DNA from: Ochrobactrum sp. BTU1
GTDB lineage: Bacteria > Pseudomonadota > Alphaproteobacteria > Rhizobiales > Rhizobiaceae
Assembly: GCA_018798825.1 (NCBI GenBank)
Contig: CP076354.1
Coordinates: forward strand, 2,307,343-2,371,342
Reading direction: 5' to 3'
Length of the DNA: 64,000 bases
Shown: positions 9,623 to 16,857 of the stretch, piece after piece
Position numbering within the stretch: position 1 is the first letter of the stretch
How the letters are laid out: each line of letters opens with the position of its first letter
Notes under the pieces: generated by a model
Seen by the model: only the letters and a program-made list of their open reading frames with translations
What the model was told of the DNA's origin: nothing
Database searches by the model: none
Made by a program: the position numbers and the translations under genes

Positions 9623-10564
9623 ATGTCGCTAAAAGTTGCGGTCCAGATGGACCATATCAGCACGGTCAATATTACAGGTGACACCACTTTTGCTCTGTCG
9701 CTTGAAGCGCAGAAGCGCGGCCATGAGCTGTATCATTACACGCCTGATCGTCTTTCCATGCGTGATGGCGTTGTTACAGCGCGGCTTGAGAAGCTCGAAG
9801 TGCGCGACATCAAGGGCGATCATTTCACGCTCGGTGAGCCGGTTCGCCGCAATATGCTGGACATGGATGTGGTGCTGCTGCGCCAGGACCCACCATTCGA
9901 CATGAACTACATCACCAATACGCATCTGCTGGAGCGCATCCATCCAAAGACGCTGGTGGTCAATGATCCGGCCTGGGTTCGCAACAGTCCGGAAAAGATT
10001 TTCGTCACCGAATTTCCTGACCTGATGCCGGAAACGCTTATCACCAAGGATCCACAAGAGGTTCTGGAATTCCGCCGTGAATTTGGCGATATCATTCTGA
10101 AGCCGCTTTACGGTAATGGCGGCGCAGGCGTGTTTCATCTCGCTGATGGTGACCGTAACCTGACCTCGCTTCTGGAAATGTTCGGTCAGCTCTTCAAGGA
10201 GCCGTTTATTGCGCAGCGTTACCTCAAGGATGTGCGTGCCGGTGACAAGCGCATCATCCTGATCGATGGTGAACCAGTTGGCGCGATCAATCGCGTGCCT
10301 TCGGAAACCGATGCGCGCTCCAACATGCATGTCGGTGGCCGTGCTGAACAAAGCAAGCTGACACCGCGTGAGCAGGAAATCTGCGCCCGCATCGGACCGT
10401 CGCTTAAAGAACGTGGTTTCATTCTCGTCGGTATCGACGTGATCGGTGACTACATGACTGAGATCAATGTGACTTCCCCAACGGGTATCCGCGAGATCGA
10501 ACGCTTTGATGGCACCAATATTGCCGCCCTGTTCTGGGATGCAGTTGAAGCCAAGCGCAAGTAA
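9623..10564 (+). CDS. gshB: Glutathione synthetase
   Basis: ATP-dependent ligase joining gamma-glutamylcysteine and glycine, 313 residues, the usual length for bacterial GshB. N-terminal segment [23 protein letters not shown]-grasp domain with [13 protein letters not shown] near residue 165 and [22 protein letters not shown] near 200; C-terminal [16 protein letters not shown] with the metal/glycine-binding residues. SD GAGGAAA. It is transcribed divergently from the lactonase gene with a 141-bp shared upstream region and ends in a terminator. Confidence 0.97.
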   Translation: MSLKVAVQMDHISTVNITGDTTFALSLEAQKRGHELYHYTPDRLSMRDGVVTARLEKLEVRDIKGDHFTLGEPVRRNMLDMDVVLLRQDPPFDMNYITNTHLLERIHPKTLVVNDPAWVRNSPEKIFVTEFPDLMPETLITKDPQEVLEFRREFGDIILKPLYGNGGAGVFHLADGDRNLTSLLEMFGQLFKEPFIAQRYLKDVRAGDKRIILIDGEPVGAINRVPSETDARSNMHVGGRAEQSKLTPREQEICARIGPSLKERGFILVGIDVIGDYMTEINVTSPTGIREIERFDGTNIAALFWDAVEAKRK

Positions 10565-10591
10565 CACGCGTCTCTTCGGTGAAAAATTCAT

Positions 10592-10627
10592 AGGGTCGGT
10601 CTGAAACAATCAGATCGGCCCTTTCTC
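10592..10627 (+). terminator. Terminator after gshB
   Basis: Arms AGGGTCGGTCTGA and TCAGATCGGCCCT form a 13-bp stem with two G-T pairs and a 5-nt loop, followed by TTCTCTT. Confidence 0.8.
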
Positions 10628-10643
10628 TTGATTGCAACTATCG

Positions 10644-10680
10644 AAAATGCTTAAATCCTATGGTTGTATTTAAGCATTTT
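10644..10680. repeat. Perfect 13-bp inverted repeat before yifB
   Basis: AAAATGCTTAAAT (10644-10656) and ATTTAAGCATTTT (10668-10680) are exact complements separated by 11 bp. It is AT-rich, between the gshB terminator and the ComM/YifB gene. It could be an operator or a second terminator. Confidence 0.7.
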
Positions 10681-10718
10681 CTCACGTTTGAGATGTGCTG
10701 CGTGTTATGCGGGGGCAT

Positions 10719-12251
10719 ATGGTAGCGCGGGTGGGAACGGTTGCCTTCCAGGGCATAGAGGCGGTGCCTGTCGATGTGCAGGTGATGGTGGCACCGGGCA
10801 AGATGGGTATGTCAACCGTCGGCCTGCCCGACAAGGCGGTAGCTGAAAGTCGGGAGCGGGTACAGGCAGCGCTCCACGCTTCCGGTCTGTCGATGCCGAC
10901 AAAGCGGGTGACAGTTAATCTGGCACCCGCCGATCTACCCAAAGAAGGTTCGCATTACGATTTGCCAATTGCGGTCGGGCTGATGGCTGCCATTGGTGCT
11001 ATTCCGGCGGATGCCATCCAATCATACATGGTGCTGGGCGAATTGTCGCTTGATGGCACGATCACGGCAGTTGCTGGCGTACTGCCCGCAGCAATCAGTG
11101 CGAACCGCGAGGACAAGGGGCTGATTTGCCCACATGCCTGCGGCTCGGAAGCGGCATGGGCGGGTGCAGATGTTGATATTCTCGCGCCACGCAGCCTGAT
11201 CGCGCTGGCCAATCATTTCAAGGGAACGCAGGTGCTGACACCGCCCGAACCCTCCATGCGTGTTTCAAGCGAAATGCAGCCTGATCTGGCGGATATCAAA
11301 GGGCAGGAGACTGCTAAGCGTGCGCTGGAGATTGCAGCCGCAGGCAATCACAATTTGCTGCTGGTCGGCCCGCCGGGATCAGGCAAATCCATGCTGGCGC
11401 AGCGACTGCCGTCGATCCTGCCAAAACTCAGCCCACGCGAGCTGCTTGATGTGTCGATGATTGCATCTATCGCTGGTGAATTGTCGGGCGGAAAGCTTTC
11501 TGACCGCAGACCGTTTCGTGCGTCGCATCATTCCGCATCCATGGCAGCAATGGTGGGCGGCGGTTTGCGGGCAAGACCGGGCGAGGTGTCTCTCGCACAT
11601 AATGGCGTACTATTTCTCGATGAGTTTCCTGAATTCTCGCCGCAGGTGCTCGATTCGCTCCGCCAGCCGCTGGAAACAGGCGAATGCATGATCGCCCGTG
11701 TCAATCATCGCACGAGCTATCCGGCGCGGTTTCAGCTGATTGCGGCAATGAACCCATGCCGATGCGGTATGGCAGGAGAGCCGGGACATACATGCGCGCG
11801 TGGACCGCGTTGCCAGAGTGATTATCAGGCACGAATTTCCGGCCCCTTGCTGGATCGCATCGACCTGCGCGTTGATATGCCGGCTGTCTCGGCGCTTGAT
11901 CTCATACAGCCATCGCAGTCTGAACGAAGTGAAAGTGTGGCCAAGCGCGTGGCGCGGGCGCGTGCGATCCAGAGTGCACGCTATACGGCACTTGGCCTTG
12001 ATGCATCAATTACCAATGCCAATTGCTCGGCAAATCTGATCGAGGAAGTGGCAAGACCCGACCCCGCTGGTGTTAAATTGCTGCGTGACGCCAGCGAACA
12101 GATGCGCTTTTCCGCGCGCGCATATCATCGTATTCTGAAAGTCGCACGCACGCTGGCTGACCTTGACGGTGTGGATCAGATCAGCCGTATCCATCTTGCC
12201 GGTGCGATTTCCTATCGTATGGGAGCAGAGAGGCTGTCTTCTGTGGCGTGA
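10719..12251 (+). CDS. YifB/ComM-family Mg-chelatase-like AAA+ ATPase
   Basis: Homologue of ComM (YifB), a hexameric helicase that promotes branch migration during recombination of incoming DNA in naturally transforming bacteria; the family is widespread in non-competent species too. N-terminal Lon-like domain (VGLPDKAVAESRERV, PADLPKEGSHYDLPIA, VLGELSLDGTI); AAA+ core with Walker A GPPGSGKS near residue 218 and Walker B GVLFLDEFPEF; Cys-rich insert NPCRCGMAGEPGHTCARG; C-terminal SARAYHRILKVARTLADLDG. About 510 residues, full length. Starts at GTG 10695 or ATG 10707 are also possible; ATG 10719 gives the common MVARV N-terminus but its GGGGG is rather close. Confidence 0.93.
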   Translation: MVARVGTVAFQGIEAVPVDVQVMVAPGKMGMSTVGLPDKAVAESRERVQAALHASGLSMPTKRVTVNLAPADLPKEGSHYDLPIAVGLMAAIGAIPADAIQSYMVLGELSLDGTITAVAGVLPAAISANREDKGLICPHACGSEAAWAGADVDILAPRSLIALANHFKGTQVLTPPEPSMRVSSEMQPDLADIKGQETAKRALEIAAAGNHNLLLVGPPGSGKSMLAQRLPSILPKLSPRELLDVSMIASIAGELSGGKLSDRRPFRASHHSASMAAMVGGGLRARPGEVSLAHNGVLFLDEFPEFSPQVLDSLRQPLETGECMIARVNHRTSYPARFQLIAAMNPCRCGMAGEPGHTCARGPRCQSDYQARISGPLLDRIDLRVDMPAVSALDLIQPSQSERSESVAKRVARARAIQSARYTALGLDASITNANCSANLIEEVARPDPAGVKLLRDASEQMRFSARAYHRILKVARTLADLDGVDQISRIHLAGAISYRMGAERLSSVA

Positions 12252-12266
12252 AAACCGCCACAGAAG
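12238..12266. terminator. Hairpin spanning the yifB stop codon
   Basis: CTTCTGTGGCG (12238-12248) and CGCCACAGAAG (12256-12266) are perfect 11-bp arms around the stop codon. It lies between convergent genes. No T run, so it may act as an mRNA-end structure more than a classic terminator. Confidence 0.55.
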
Positions 12267-12283
12267 TCCTGATCCTCATTGGT

Positions 12284-12997
12284 TCAGTTTGCGTGAAGTG
12301 TCACGGTGCCATTGTTGAGAAAATAGGCTTTGCTGAACAATGACAGATCAAGTGGATTGGGAAGGCGTACGTCGCTTAAATCCGGGCAAGTTTTGATCTC
12401 GGCATCAAACGAGCGGTCGATCTGCGAAATGCAGAGAATGGTCATGCCTTTGTCGCGTGCAAAAGCCTCTAACGCTTGGATCTGCGCCATCAGCTCCGGC
12501 TTCTCACGCTTCTGATCCAGGAGTTGAAGATAATCGATGACGATGCAGGTGCCATGCGGTTCGTCTTGCGCCTGACCGATTATGTAATCAGCGCTGATTG
12601 CCTCAGATGTGTCGAACACGAACAGATCATTGAAGTCGCGATCATCGACACCAAGCATGTCAAATCGCTTGGCAATGTCTTTTCGTGTGTAATCGAGAGA
12701 GTAGAACAGACCGCGCTGCCCCTTTCTCATCGCCTCAATGAGGATTTCAAGACTGAGCAGTGTTTTGCCATGGCCCGGGCGTGCGCCCACCAGAACCAGA
12801 TTGCCGGGATGCAGGCGCGCATATAGCGCTGCTGCTGAAACCGCGCCTGATTGTTTGTGTGTCAGCATACTCCAGCTTTTGAAGCCTTCGCGCGCTGCAA
12901 TGCGATCCAATGCAGCATAAAGCGGTATATTCTCATCCCGCGACATAAGTTTCGCACGGCGTTTCAAGTGATAGATGGGAGCCGATAATTTCATCAA
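12284..12997 (-). CDS. Stand-alone DnaB-like RecA-fold ATPase
   Basis: A 237-residue P-loop ATPase resembling the C-terminal domain of replicative helicase DnaB without the DnaB N-terminal domain. Walker A is GARPGHGKT near residue 72; Walker B is CIVIDYLQLL near 152; ILCISQIDRSF near 190 resembles the DnaB sensor/H4 region. The first 50 residues (LKRRAKLMSRDENIPLYAALDRIAAREGFKSWSML) form a small helical region with the AKxxSR-x-LxxALDxxAAxxGFxSW pattern seen in other alphaproteobacterial proteins. Function unknown: DNA or nucleic-acid motor, or a regulatory ATPase. SD AGGAGG is directly upstream. Convergent with yifB. Confidence 0.7.
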   Translation of the reverse strand: MMKLSAPIYHLKRRAKLMSRDENIPLYAALDRIAAREGFKSWSMLTHKQSGAVSAAALYARLHPGNLVLVGARPGHGKTLLSLEILIEAMRKGQRGLFYSLDYTRKDIAKRFDMLGVDDRDFNDLFVFDTSEAISADYIIGQAQDEPHGTCIVIDYLQLLDQKREKPELMAQIQALEAFARDKGMTILCISQIDRSFDAEIKTCPDLSDVRLPNPLDLSLFSKAYFLNNGTVTLHAN

Positions 12998-13180
12998 AAC
13001 CTCCTATGCGAGCCATAATAGCAATCCCTCCTTATGCTTTCGCCCGAACAGTTGGTTCGATGGTTAGATTTCCCGCATGAATAATGCTTTCCCGATTGGA
13101 GGGGGGAGGCTTGGAAGCAGCCAGAATCAGAGCTTAATCCAGTTTGATTTTGCAGGAAATAGTTCAACGACAGACATGCG

Positions 13181-13221
13181 TTAAAAAGAAAGGGCCGGAG
13201 AGTAAAACACTCTCCGGCCCT
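13181..13221 (-). terminator. Terminator of the BTLCP gene
   Basis: Arms AGGGCCGGAGAGT (13191-13203) and ACTCTCCGGCCCT (13209-13221) are a perfect 13-bp stem with a 5-nt loop. On the minus strand it is followed by TTCTTTTTAA. Confidence 0.9.
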
Positions 13222-13245
13222 GCGTTTGATACGATGTTCGTCTGC

Positions 13246-13866
13246 TTACTTAACCGAGCCAACCAGCAGATTGTCCTGAGATTCGATTGTGACCCAGCGA
13301 CCGGTATTGTTTGCGGCCTGACGCTTCAGATAGGTGTAGTCGGTTTCATCCCAACGAAGAACTTCGTCAGTCAGATTGTCGAGAACGAAATCGCCACGAT
13401 CTGTGCGAACGGTCAGAACCGCATGGCCTTCGCCGTCTGGCTTGCGAACAACCGTGATCAGTAGGTCAGTCATCGGAATGCCAGCCTTGGCCAGTTCACG
13501 CTGCTTGAGCAGAACATAGTCTTCGCAATCGCCAACAGTGGTCGGGTAAGCCCAATATTCCTCTACACCGTAGATTTCCATATCGGTCATCGGCTTGATG
13601 CGCTCATTAACCGAGAGATTGACGGTCTGAATATTCTGCCAGTTAGCGTTGTTGAGCAGAAGCGGACGGGTATCGCGGCTCACGATGTTGCATTCAGCAG
13701 CTTCACGCTTGCAGAACTCGTAATGACCGATTGGCTGTGAGGTCAGTTTACCTGTCTGCATATAGGCTCCCGATGCAGCCTGAGCACCAAAGCTCGAGAC
13801 GAGAGCAGCAATGCCAATGCTGGCAGCAGCGATAAACTTAATGCTCGAGCGAACTACGCAAAACAT
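13246..13866 (-). CDS. Transglutaminase-like cysteine protease family protein (BTLCP, DUF920)
   Basis: A 206-residue exported protein of the bacterial transglutaminase-like cysteine proteinase family (PF06035). The signal peptide covers about residues 1-32 (SSIKFIAAASIGIAALVSS, cleavage after AQA). Catalytic Cys and its context TTVGDCEDYVLLKQREL are near residue 115; the His is in GEGHAVLTVRTDRGDFVLDN near 150, and the Asp follows in the same strand pair, the normal Cys-His-Asp order. In some bacteria (LapG) such enzymes cleave surface adhesins; this short form is common in Hyphomicrobiales with unknown substrate. The ATG at 13866 is chosen for its AAAAGGG site; a start at 13893 lacks one. 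Two CtrA boxes lie upstream. Confidence 0.85.
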   Translation of the reverse strand: MFCVVRSSIKFIAAASIGIAALVSSFGAQAASGAYMQTGKLTSQPIGHYEFCKREAAECNIVSRDTRPLLLNNANWQNIQTVNLSVNERIKPMTDMEIYGVEEYWAYPTTVGDCEDYVLLKQRELAKAGIPMTDLLITVVRKPDGEGHAVLTVRTDRGDFVLDNLTDEVLRWDETDYTYLKRQAANNTGRWVTIESQDNLLVGSVK

Positions 13867-13903
13867 ACTCAAAGCCCTTTTCACAGCCCGCACTGGGCAT
13901 TTA

Positions 13904-13918
13904 TTAACGAAAAGTTAA
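13904..13918 (-). promoter_or_regulatory. CtrA box 1 (TTAA-N7-TTAA)
   Basis: TTAACGAAAAGTTAA, an exact TTAA-N7-TTAA match to the binding site of the cell-cycle regulator CtrA. Its near edge is 37 bp before the BTLCP start codon. Presence of the motif is direct; binding is inferred. Confidence 0.65.
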
Positions 13919-13971
13919 AATATGAAACATGGTCTGAGTCAATTGAGACTGTGGCGTCTTCGCCCAACATC

Positions 13972-13986
13972 TTAATTAATGGTTAA
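13972..13986 (-). promoter_or_regulatory. CtrA box 2 (TTAA-N7-TTAA)
   Basis: TTAATTAATGGTTAA followed by C, a full match to TTAA-N7-TTAAC. Read on the minus strand it also contains TTAACCAT, the second known CtrA motif. About 105 bp before the BTLCP start. Confidence 0.7.
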
Positions 13987-14036
13987 CGCGGGTATGTATC
14001 TGAAAACACATCTATAAATTGTATCTATGGGTGCAA

Positions 14037-14062
14037 AAAACCGCCGCTTGGAAGGCGGCTGT
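14037..14062 (-). terminator. Terminator of the RlpA-like gene
   Basis: On the minus strand GCCGCCTTCCAAGCGGCGG followed by TTTTTTG: a short 5-6 bp GC stem and a six-T run, about 105 bp beyond the rlpA-like stop. Confidence 0.65.
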
Positions 14063-14166
14063 TAGGAAATTACTCATATAAAATATAGGCTTATGCGAAA
14101 TCTGCCGCCGAAATGGAACAGCTTTTAAATAGGGGCTGGAGAAGGACAGCCATCCTCATGTGATTG

Positions 14167-14523
14167 CTAAAGTGGTGTGAAACAGACGTTTGTGTGTCCT
14201 GCACCCACAAAACCAAGGCGCTGAGCCGCTCCCTTGGAAAGATCGAGAACGCGCCCCTTAATGAACGGACCGCGATCATTGATACGGACGACAAGCGACT
14301 TGCCGTTTCTCTGGTTGGTCACTTTTACCTTGGTGCCAAGCGGCAGTGTTTTGTGAGCCGCGGTCAGACCAGCTGGGTTCATGCGTTCGCCCGATGCCGT
14401 GCGGGAGGTGAGTGCATACCAGGAAGCACCGCCACAGCGCGCAGCCTGAGCTTCCATTGCGGTGATCGAGAAAAGACCTGTGGTCGCAACGGCGAGCATA
14501 GCCATACGAATTTTGAAGTTCAT
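14167..14523 (-). CDS. RlpA-like septal/peptidoglycan lytic transglycosylase family protein
   Basis: A 118-residue exported double-psi beta-barrel protein. The signal peptide spans residues 1-27 ([20 protein letters not shown], cleavage after EAQA). The mature domain carries [40 protein letters not shown] and [10 protein letters not shown], the RlpA signature with His and Asp positions of the catalytic/EG45-like fold. It lacks a SPOR domain and a lipobox, so it is a minimal periplasmic form. RlpA proteins act on peptidoglycan denuded of peptide at division sites in some species. The upstream DNA is unusually rich in GANTC sites. Confidence 0.88.
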   Translation of the reverse strand: MNFKIRMAMLAVATTGLFSITAMEAQAARCGGASWYALTSRTASGERMNPAGLTAAHKTLPLGTKVKVTNQRNGKSLVVRINDRGPFIKGRVLDLSKGAAQRLGFVGAGHTNVCFTPL

Positions 14524-15080
14524 ACTGATTCCAAGAGTCGTTTCGAAGTGCCTTCACAGTCTTGACTGAGAAAGGCCGACGGGAACTGGAATCTAAATGT
14601 GGCGATGGCGTGATATTATTGAGAGTATTATGAGGTAATTGATTCAGAAGATTGTGCGGAAAATGATCCTATACTATGCGTTGTTTATTTGATGATTCAA
14701 GAAAAACTCAGGAATATTTTGAATTGAATCGCGTTGTTTCTGTAAAATCGCTTACGATTCGTTAAGATTCGACCGCCTGCTTCGCAGAGCCATGTTTTCA
14801 AGCGCGGGACTCAAGAAAAGCTGCTTTGGCTGAGAGGGGTATTTAGCCGCGACAATACAATTTTTATTTGTATTCCTAGTTTTCGATCCATCACCGCAAG
14901 ATGACAAAATCTGGCCTTTTATGGGCAAAATACAACCAATGGGTGTTGTCTGGCCGGTAAAGTTTACCGCAACATCTGTAACTTTTGTTGAAATCCGGCG
15001 CGATGACACAGTTTTGACCGCTGGCCAGATGCATTCAAAAGCCAAAATCCTGCTATAAGCGCTCAGCTTCAGAATGGAAT
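14524..15080. other. 557-bp intergenic region with GANTC cluster and palindromes
   Basis: No convincing gene. Eight GANTC sites (starts 14527, 14535, 14589, 14641, 14694, 14726, 14756, 14766) fall within 244 bp, where about one is expected by chance. Further on is a hairpin AATACAA/TTGTATT (14854-14874) and an operator-like palindrome CGGTAAA-G-TTTACCG (14955-14969). An open frame at 14752-15045 on the minus strand has no ribosome site or recognisable motif and is not called. The region should hold the promoters of the RlpA-like gene and the DUF454 gene. Confidence 0.6.
14955..14969. promoter_or_regulatory. Operator-like palindrome upstream of the DUF454 gene
   Basis: CGGTAAA G TTTACCG, 7-bp arms with one central base, about 110 bp before the DUF454 start. 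TGTTG (14944) and CAACA (14970) lie outside it. The binding protein is unknown. Confidence 0.4.
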
Positions 15081-15500
15081 ATGATGCAGGATAATTCGCA
15101 AGAGGACGATCAGGACACCGCGCGCCCCGCCGTCTCGGCTGGCAAGCGCGTTGTCTATCTATGCCTTGGCTTTCTCATGCTGGCACTTGGCATCATTGGT
15201 GCCATTCTGCCGGTGATGCCAACCACCATTTTCATCATCCTTGCGGCATGGTTTTTTGCGCGTTCGTCACCGAAATTCGAGGCGCGTCTGCTGGCCGATC
15301 CGCGTTTTGGCCCGATGATCATCAAATGGCGTGATCGTGGAGCCATTCCACCAAGGGCAAAACTCTATGCATGTCTTGGTATGACGTTTGGCTACGGCAT
15401 GTTCTGGTGGGGCGCACAGCCTGGCCCCTTGCTTGCCGTTTCAGTTACGGTTTTTATGCTTGGTTCTGCGGCTTATGTCCTGTCGCGCCCGAGCGAATAG
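15081..15500 (+). CDS. YbaN-family (DUF454) inner-membrane protein
   Basis: A 139-residue integral membrane protein of the YbaN/DUF454 family. A short charged N-terminus (about 20 residues) precedes two close hydrophobic helices (VVYLCLGFLMLALGIIGAIL and MPTTIFIILAAWFF). The family signature PVMPTTIF...ARSSPKFEARLLADPRFGPMI follows, then two more hydrophobic segments. Function unknown. The start at 15081 has a second ATG at 15084; the SD is not strong. It lies 27 bp before the aminotransferase gene and probably forms an operon with it. Confidence 0.88.
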   Translation: MMQDNSQEDDQDTARPAVSAGKRVVYLCLGFLMLALGIIGAILPVMPTTIFIILAAWFFARSSPKFEARLLADPRFGPMIIKWRDRGAIPPRAKLYACLGMTFGYGMFWWGAQPGPLLAVSVTVFMLGSAAYVLSRPSE

Positions 15501-15527
15501 CGACAATATCAGAAGGGGGAGTTTCTG

Positions 15528-16703
15528 ATGCCTTTGCCCATCATCAATCCGCTTATCGATAAGCTCTCTGCGCCACCCATCCCAGCCGTTCAGGCGTGGG
15601 CGCGTGAATATGATGGCGCGCATGGACCTCTGATCGATCTGTCGCAAGCCGTACCCGGCTACCCACCGCATCCTGATATGCTGCGCTTTCTCGGCGAAGC
15701 TGCAAGCTCGGTCGCTTACGCGGGCTATGGCCCGATTGAGGGAGAAATTTTTCTGCGGGAAGCCTATGCCCGGCATGTCGGCAATCTTTATGGCGCGGAG
15801 ATCAAGGCTGGCAATATTCATATAACGTCGGGCTGCAATCAGGCGTTCATTGCGGCAATCATGTGCGTTGCTCAAAGCGGAGATACGGTTCTCGCCACCG
15901 ATCCATTCTATTTCAATCACCGGTCATCGTTGGAAATGCTGGGAATTCGCTCGGAAACGATGCTTTGCCGCGCCGAAAATGGCTTCGTGCCGGATATAGA
16001 GGATGTGCGGGCCGCATTGCATAAAGGCGTGCGTGCGCTGGTGTTGGTTTCTCCCAACAATCCAACCGGTGCTATTTATCCGCCGCAGCTACTGGCGCAA
16101 ATCTATGCGGCCTGCCGTGACAATGGAACATGGCTCCTGCTGGATGAAACCTATCGCGATTTTCTCAGTGACGCTGATCAGGCGCCCCATGATCTCTTTA
16201 AAGAAGTCGATTGGCCGTCGCATTTGATCCAGCTTTATAGCTTCTCGAAATCCTTCTGCATTCCCGGTCACAGGCTAGGCGCAATCGTAGCGGGTGCTGA
16301 CATGGTGGCGAATGTTACCAAGGTCATGGACAATCTGCAGATCTGTGCAACTCGCGCGCCACAGATTGCGGTCAGTCGGGCTATCGAGCCGCTACAGTCC
16401 TGGCGTGATGACAATCGCAAGGAGATTGCACGACGGGCAGAGGCTTTACGTGTCTCGATGAGCAATGTCGCCGGTTGGCATGTTGAGGCGGTGGGTGCCT
16501 ATTTCGCTTTTGTGCGGCATCCTTATGATGGTTTGTCTTCTGTCGCGGTTGCCGAGAGGCTTGCCAAAACGACTGGCATCATTACCTTGCCCGGCAGCTT
16601 CTTTGGTGAAAGCCAGGATGCTTTCCTGCGCTTTGCTTTCGCCAATGTCGATGTCGCAGGCATTGAGGCGACTGCTGCACGATTGTCATGTTTTAAAATG
16701 TGA
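15528..16703 (+). CDS. Class I/II pyridoxal-phosphate aminotransferase
   Basis: A 391-residue fold-type I aminotransferase. The cofactor lysine is in YSFSKSFCIPGHRLGAI near residue 240; the Asn/Asp/Tyr positions are visible in SPNNPTGAIYPPQ, LLLDETYRDFL and YAGYGPIEG. The C-terminal ITLPGSFFG...DAFLRFAFANVD contributes the carboxylate-binding Arg. The amino donor and acceptor cannot be set; it belongs to the broad aspartate/aromatic aminotransferase group. A strong SD (GGGGGAG) stands 6 bp before the ATG. It sits immediately upstream of pst, the place where phoR is found in some rhizobia. Confidence 0.9.
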   Translation: MPLPIINPLIDKLSAPPIPAVQAWAREYDGAHGPLIDLSQAVPGYPPHPDMLRFLGEAASSVAYAGYGPIEGEIFLREAYARHVGNLYGAEIKAGNIHITSGCNQAFIAAIMCVAQSGDTVLATDPFYFNHRSSLEMLGIRSETMLCRAENGFVPDIEDVRAALHKGVRALVLVSPNNPTGAIYPPQLLAQIYAACRDNGTWLLLDETYRDFLSDADQAPHDLFKEVDWPSHLIQLYSFSKSFCIPGHRLGAIVAGADMVANVTKVMDNLQICATRAPQIAVSRAIEPLQSWRDDNRKEIARRAEALRVSMSNVAGWHVEAVGAYFAFVRHPYDGLSSVAVAERLAKTTGIITLPGSFFGESQDAFLRFAFANVDVAGIEATAARLSCFKM

Positions 16704-16762
16704 AGCAGCAGGCCCGCGTGGAAAACCCCACAAAACCGCGGGCAAAGGCGATTGATACAAAG

Positions 16763-16791
16763 CTGTTACACTACTGTCATATGACTGTTAT
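16763..16791 (+). promoter_or_regulatory. Triple Pho box (PhoB operator) of pstS
   Basis: Three direct repeats with 11-bp spacing: CTGTTAC (16763), CTGTCAT (16774), CTGTTAT (16785), each separated by 4 bp. This is the PhoB binding pattern CTGTCAT-N4-CTGTCAT with one additional half-site, 67 bp before pstS. It implies induction by phosphate starvation through the phoB product encoded downstream. Confidence 0.85.
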
Positions 16792-16857
16792 ATAGAGCGC
16801 GTAGACGGCTGGTGACGCTTTCACGTCATGTGTCTTTTACAACAGGGGCTGGTGCTC

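Larger units (their letters stand above)
13867..14036. other. Promoter region of the BTLCP gene
   Basis: About 170 bp of AT-rich DNA upstream of the BTLCP start. It holds the two CtrA boxes listed separately and one GANTC site (13936-13940). I see no gene in it. Confidence 0.7.

Noticed and set aside
14752..15045. 97-codon minus-strand frame in the GANTC-rich region
   Set aside because: No ribosome site, non-ATG start, no motif, and atypical composition; treated as noncoding.
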